Assembly: GCA_052390035.1 (NCBI GenBank)
Contig: JBQTHI010000051.1
Location: 1 to 37,091, forward strand
Source: JBQTHI01 sp052390035
GTDB lineage: Bacteria > Actinomycetota > Acidimicrobiia > Spongiisociales > ZC4RG35
Direction of reading: 5' to 3'
Length of the DNA stretch: 37,091 nt
Position numbers and translations under genes: made by a program. Positions 34,065-37,091 of this stretch are shown piece after piece (within the stretch, counting starts at the first letter, position 1; every line of letters begins with the position of its first letter). Under the pieces are notes generated by a model, which searched no databases, was not told the origin of the DNA, and was given only the letters and a program-made list of their open reading frames with translations.

Positions 34065-34286
34065 TTCAACCCCGTAACGGTGGCGGCGATGGTAGTTCTC
34101 CAAGGTACCTCGGGCACGGCAACGACGAGGCCGGTTCGGTGGTTCGAGTCGAAGGGTTACAAATGCCCAACGCCGGCCTCGCGGGCTAGAGCAACCCGCC
34201 GCCGGTGCCAGGCTCAAGAGCCATCACCGACTTGGCCGAGTTTCCCAACCGAAACCACGACACCATCCGCGTGCCTGGTTGGAAGA

Positions 34287-34310
34287 AGTTGCCTACCGTG
34301 CCAGGCAACT
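34287..34310. promoter_or_regulatory. inverted repeat AGTTGCCT-N8-AGGCAACT
   Basis: Perfect 8-base arms around an 8-base spacer lie 40 bases before the crotonase start and upstream of the divergent frd operon. The layout suits a dimeric repressor acting on either transcript. No known operator is recognised, and no regulator gene is adjacent. Confidence 0.5.
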
Positions 34311-34349
34311 CTGGGCGAGTGCGATCAACCGACCCCGTTAGGAGAGTGC

Positions 34350-35195
34350 ATGGAGTTCCGCAGCGTTGAGTACAAAACGGTCGGGCGCGTGGCCACCATC
34401 ACTCTCAACCGACCTGAACGCCTCAATGCCATCGACCTTGATATGCCGGGCGAGATCGCCAAGGCAGTGAAGGTGGCGGAGGAGGACCCGAGCGTTCACG
34501 TGGTGGTAGTTACCGGCGCCGGACGTGCCTTCTGTTCGGGGTACGACCTCAAGGAGTTCGCCGAGCGCCCGGATGCTCCCTACAGCCAGCCGATGCCCTG
34601 GGATCCGATGATCGACTACGCAATGATGTCAGCCAATACCGCCCATTTCATGTCCCTCTGGCGGTGCCACAAACCAACCATTGCCAAGGTGCGTGGATAT
34701 GCCGTGGCCGGCGGCAGCGACATCGCTCTGGCCTGCGATCTGGTCGTGATGGCAGAGGATGCCCGGATCGGCTATCCCCCGGCCCGGGTGTGGGGCTGTC
34801 CGACCACCGCCATGTGGGTCTATCGAGCGGGAGCCGAACAGGCTAAACGGTTGCTGTTCACCGGTGATCTGATAGACGGCCTTGAGGCCCAACAGATCGG
34901 ACTGGTCCTCGAAGCGGTCCCCGAACCGGAACTCGACGCCGCAGTGGCGGCTTTGGCGGATCGGATCGCAGGGGTGCCCCGCAACCAGCTGATGATGCAC
35001 AAGTTGATGATCAACCATGCCCTGGAGAACATGGGGCTGGGCTCCACCCAGCTGCTGGCCACCCTCTTCGATGGCATCGCCCGTCACACCCCAGAGGGTC
35101 TCTGGTTTAAGCGCCGAGTTGAGGAGATCGGTTTCGAACGGGTGGTTGCGGTACGGGACTCCGGCCAACCGATCGCGCCCGACATCTCCCCTTGA
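34350..35195 (+). CDS. crotonase-fold protein (enoyl-CoA hydratase family), atypical active site
   Basis: A 281-residue crotonase superfamily protein. It has VATITLNRPERLNAID, the oxyanion-hole segments AFCSGYDLKEF and KVRGYAVAGGSDIALACD, and the C-terminal trimerisation region. The two Glu residues of classical enoyl-CoA hydratase are missing: the first position reads Asp (GGSDIA instead of GGCELA) and the second lies in YPPARVWGCP with Pro instead of Glu. Hydration of enoyl-CoA is therefore doubtful; isomerase, hydrolase or other CoA chemistry is possible. AGGAG at 34340-34344 fixes ATG 34350; the earlier open frame overlaps frdA antisense. Downstream, 35196-35350 holds no supported gene. 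Confidence 0.85.
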   Translation: MEFRSVEYKTVGRVATITLNRPERLNAIDLDMPGEIAKAVKVAEEDPSVHVVVVTGAGRAFCSGYDLKEFAERPDAPYSQPMPWDPMIDYAMMSANTAHFMSLWRCHKPTIAKVRGYAVAGGSDIALACDLVVMAEDARIGYPPARVWGCPTTAMWVYRAGAEQAKRLLFTGDLIDGLEAQQIGLVLEAVPEPELDAAVAALADRIAGVPRNQLMMHKLMINHALENMGLGSTQLLATLFDGIARHTPEGLWFKRRVEEIGFERVVAVRDSGQPIAPDISP

Positions 35196-35350
35196 TACAA
35201 GATGAGATGATCACCAATCTGCAGCAACAGCTCCACGCATTCGGCCCGTGGTTCTCGCCGAGCAGGACCGGCGGTTCGTCGCCGGGGTGATGAGTAGGCC
35301 ACCTATCTAGTGGTGACCATCTCCCAACTTGAGGATTCGCTTCGCTTTGG

Positions 35351-36490
35351 CTAGCGAAGTGTGGCCTCGAATAGCTCCCAGCGGCCGGGGATCCCCCTCA
35401 TGCTCACCGAACCCATCGGGGAAAAGGCGAGGTCGGTTCCGGTGGCGAGGTCTCGCACCGTCCGAGTCACGACCACTTGCCGACTGCCGGCCTCGGCCAG
35501 CGTGCGCGCCGCGATGTGAACTCCGATGCCGCCCACGTCGCCTTTTCTTTGCTCGATCTCGCCGGTGTGGATCGCCGCCCGCATCTCGAGGCCGAGTCGA
35601 GCCAACCCATCCCGGAGGCCGAAGGCGCAACGCAGCGCCCTTGTAGGAGTGTCAAAAGTTGCGAGGACCCCATCGCCGGTCGACTTGATGAAGTGTCCGG
35701 TCCATCGGGTGACTTCGGACTTCGCAGCTTCATCATGGCGGTCGAGCAGCTGGCGCCAGGCCCGGTCGCCCATACCAGCGGCGCGCTGGGTCGAATCAAC
35801 GAGGTCGGTGAACAGGACAGTAGCCAGGACCCGATCAGCATCTTGAGCTGCCTGGAGCGAGCGGACTTGCTCCTGTGTCCAGGAGTACTCCTCCACGAAT
35901 CGGCTGGTCGGCGCCTGCCGTTCGGGTTCGGGTTGGTAGGTGAGCAGTACGACGCCTGACGCGAAGGTGCGTGACCCGACCAGACGCAGGTGATGGGTGT
36001 CGATCTTGTCACGGAACAGGTGTTTGCCGCTTCCGAGAATCACTGGGTAGAACAGCAGCCGGTACTCGTCGATGAGATCGTGGCTGAGCAGCTTGTCGAC
36101 CAGATCGGCGCTGCCGTAGACGAGAAGGTCCCCTCCCGGCTGTTCTTTCACCCTGGCAACCTCGGTCGCCACGTCGCCGGAGATCAAAGTCGTGTTGCTC
36201 CAAGTGGGGGCGCTCAAGGTTCTCGACACGACGTACTTGGGGATCTCGTTGAGCCGCTCTGCCAAGTCCTCACCAGGAGGTCTCGTCGGCCAGAATGCTG
36301 CCCAGATCTGGTACGTAGTTCGTCCGAGTAGAAGCGCCTCGGCATCGAAGATCTGGGTCTTATTGAATTCGACCGACTCGTCGTCCTGGACTCGTAGTGC
36401 CCACGCGTTCCTGCCGTCCCGGTGCTCGTCCATCCCCGGAGCCTCGATTACTCCATCGACGGTCACGAATGCGGTCACGACCAGCTTCAC
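35351..36490 (-). CDS. RibD/DHFR-like reductase domain fused to class III adenylate/guanylate cyclase domain
   Basis: One uninterrupted 379-residue frame. Residues 1-188 are a RibD C-terminal/dihydrofolate-reductase-like domain (KLVVTAFVTVDGVIEAPGMDEH; LLLGRTTYQIWAAFW; GGDLLVYGSADLVDKLL; DEYRLLFYPVILGSG). A linker of about 30 residues (191-220) follows. Residues 221-379 are a class III cyclase homology domain: ATVLFTDLVDSTQR (metal Asp229), GHFIKSTGDGVLATF (metal Asp273, 44 residues later as in the family), GIGVHIAAR (Arg329) and MRGIPGRWELF. The usual Asn of VNxAAR is His325, so activity may be altered. ATG 36490 opens on the reductase fold. Reductase activity could be gated by, or signal through, cyclic nucleotide chemistry (inference). 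Confidence 0.82.
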   Translation of the reverse strand: MKLVVTAFVTVDGVIEAPGMDEHRDGRNAWALRVQDDESVEFNKTQIFDAEALLLGRTTYQIWAAFWPTRPPGEDLAERLNEIPKYVVSRTLSAPTWSNTTLISGDVATEVARVKEQPGGDLLVYGSADLVDKLLSHDLIDEYRLLFYPVILGSGKHLFRDKIDTHHLRLVGSRTFASGVVLLTYQPEPERQAPTSRFVEEYSWTQEQVRSLQAAQDADRVLATVLFTDLVDSTQRAAGMGDRAWRQLLDRHDEAAKSEVTRWTGHFIKSTGDGVLATFDTPTRALRCAFGLRDGLARLGLEMRAAIHTGEIEQRKGDVGGIGVHIAARTLAEAGSRQVVVTRTVRDLATGTDLAFSPMGSVSMRGIPGRWELFEATLR

Positions 36491-36651
36491 GGAGAGGCCA
36501 TTCTGCTCATTGGCGCCACGTTCGCGTCGGGAAACCCTCCTTCATAAGTCCCACTGAAGCTTTTTCGATCAGCCGCCGGCGACACCCGTATTCGGTGTCG
36601 GCCGCTCAGCCCGAACCAGCGCTGGGTAGCCGCGGCTGCAATACGGCGCCA

Positions 36652-36711
36652 GGCGGGCTGGGCTACCTCCTCAAAGAGCGGGTCTCCGACATCGCCGTGC
36701 TTTTCGACGCC
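36652..36711 (+). pseudogene. fragment of a LuxR/NarL-type response regulator receiver domain
   Basis: A 20-codon stretch reads GGLGYLLKERVSDIAVLFDA, the usual end of the receiver domain (GARGYLLKDRV type) of NarL/LuxR response regulators. No upstream phospho-acceptor region and no downstream helix-turn-helix follow in frame, so it is a remnant rather than a gene. The rest of 36491-36794 shows nothing else I can support. Confidence 0.5.
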
Positions 36712-36794
36712 TCCATGGGGTGGCCGAAGTACTCGACCCATCAATCGTGGCCGGGCTTATGCAGCGGAAGCGGCCGAACTCGCCCATGAACCGC

Positions 36795-37091
36795 TCACGC
36801 CTCGAGCCCGGAGATGAGCATGATCACTCGCTTGCCTTGGTGGTCTCCTCCACCCCGATGGGGTGGAGGCGTCCGGCGTGGCGAAGTGTGAGCTTGCCCT
36901 CTTTGTCGACCCGGTCTTGGCGGACCCGTCTTTCCTTTGGTGGTCGTTCGGGAGCCGGCTGGCCGGCTTGTCTCGGCTATCGAAGGCAGCTTTGGGTGTC
37001 ATCCGGTTCTTGGCGCGGTGGGGGCGCACCTCGTTGCAGTAGGCGACGAATCGGTCGATCTGGGTTTGCAGCTGGGAGTTTGGGTTTGCAG
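36795..37091 (-). pseudogene. IS481-type transposase C-terminal remnant, frameshifted, cut by window edge
   Basis: Reading leftward from the window end, QIDRFVAYCNEVRPHRAKNRMTPKAAF matches the DDE-domain end of IS481-family transposases. Continuing needs a frameshift: RVRQDRVDKEGKLTLRHAGRLHPIGVE is in a second frame and HQGKRVIMLISGLEA plus stop in a third. The DDE catalytic part lies beyond the window, so it is at best a C-terminal remnant. It marks a decayed mobile element next to the reductase-cyclase gene. Confidence 0.72.

Noticed and set aside
34067..34217. N-terminal extension of FrdA
   Set aside because: The added residues are Arg/Pro-rich and have no counterpart in FrdA proteins, which begin close to the FAD fold.
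36847..36869. Perfect 10-bp hairpin CCTCCACCCC-GAT-GGGGTGGAGG as terminator
   Set aside because: It lies inside the transposase remnant where it reads LHPIGVE, has no T-run and is probably coincidental to codon composition.

Overview
The window is GC-rich, densely coded DNA with many GTG/TTG starts, overlapping stop/start codons, an actinobacterial-type fumarate reductase operon and an IS481-type transposase remnant. This points to a high-GC actinobacterium, perhaps an Acidimicrobiia-like lineage; the class is inferred from gene content only.

Layout. (1) 3-2503: the end of an AlkA-type DNA glycosylase, then a leftward TetR / SAM-methyltransferase / UbiA-like membrane protein cluster. (2) 2566-7564: a tight rightward operon of a GcvT-family methyltransferase, a COG1233-type FAD oxidoreductase, an acyl-CoA dehydrogenase and an HSL-type hydrolase. 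(3) 7561-17311: a Rieske oxygenase with the active-site signature of quaternary-ammonium oxygenases, a divergent class III aminotransferase with a PotA-like ATPase, the matching PotB/PotC/PotD-like genes on the opposite strand, a TetR regulator and an NDP-forming acyl-CoA synthetase. Three copies of a TGAAC-N4-GTTCA palindrome, two between the divergent Rieske and aminotransferase genes and one upstream of the binding-protein gene, tie blocks 2-3 into what looks like one regulon. I infer uptake and stepwise N-demethylation, deamination and CoA-dependent oxidation of an N-methylated amine. The substrate is not determined by the sequence.

(4) 17312-19453: a SAM-binding S-box-type riboswitch without a P4 arm (closest in layout to SAM-I/IV variants) precedes a possible 14-codon leader ORF, an OsmC-family protein and a flavin monooxygenase-like protein. 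This is an unusual SAM-controlled pair. (5) 19549-25575: a dienelactone hydrolase-like protein, a PGM1-like ATP-grasp ligase, a YgjP-type metallopeptidase, a CREST-type membrane hydrolase and, overlapping it, a large GH63/YMR196W-like glycosidase. (6) 25620-30225: an MFS exporter with its winged-helix regulator; divergently, an orphan histidine kinase overlapping an Ig-like, Thr/Pro-rich membrane-anchored protein, then a DUF1801 protein, ending at a strong bidirectional terminator. (7) 30310-34064: a small TPR-like protein and frdABCD, all leftward. (8) 34350-37091: a crotonase-fold protein lacking both classical catalytic glutamates, a RibD/DHFR-like reductase fused to a class III nucleotidyl cyclase domain, and decayed sequence with a response-regulator fragment and an IS481-type transposase remnant.

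No tRNA, rRNA, CRISPR array or replication origin was seen. The most notable items are the operator-linked amine-degradation regulon, the SAM riboswitch controlling an OsmC/monooxygenase pair, the reductase-cyclase fusion and the kinase/Ig-protein pair.
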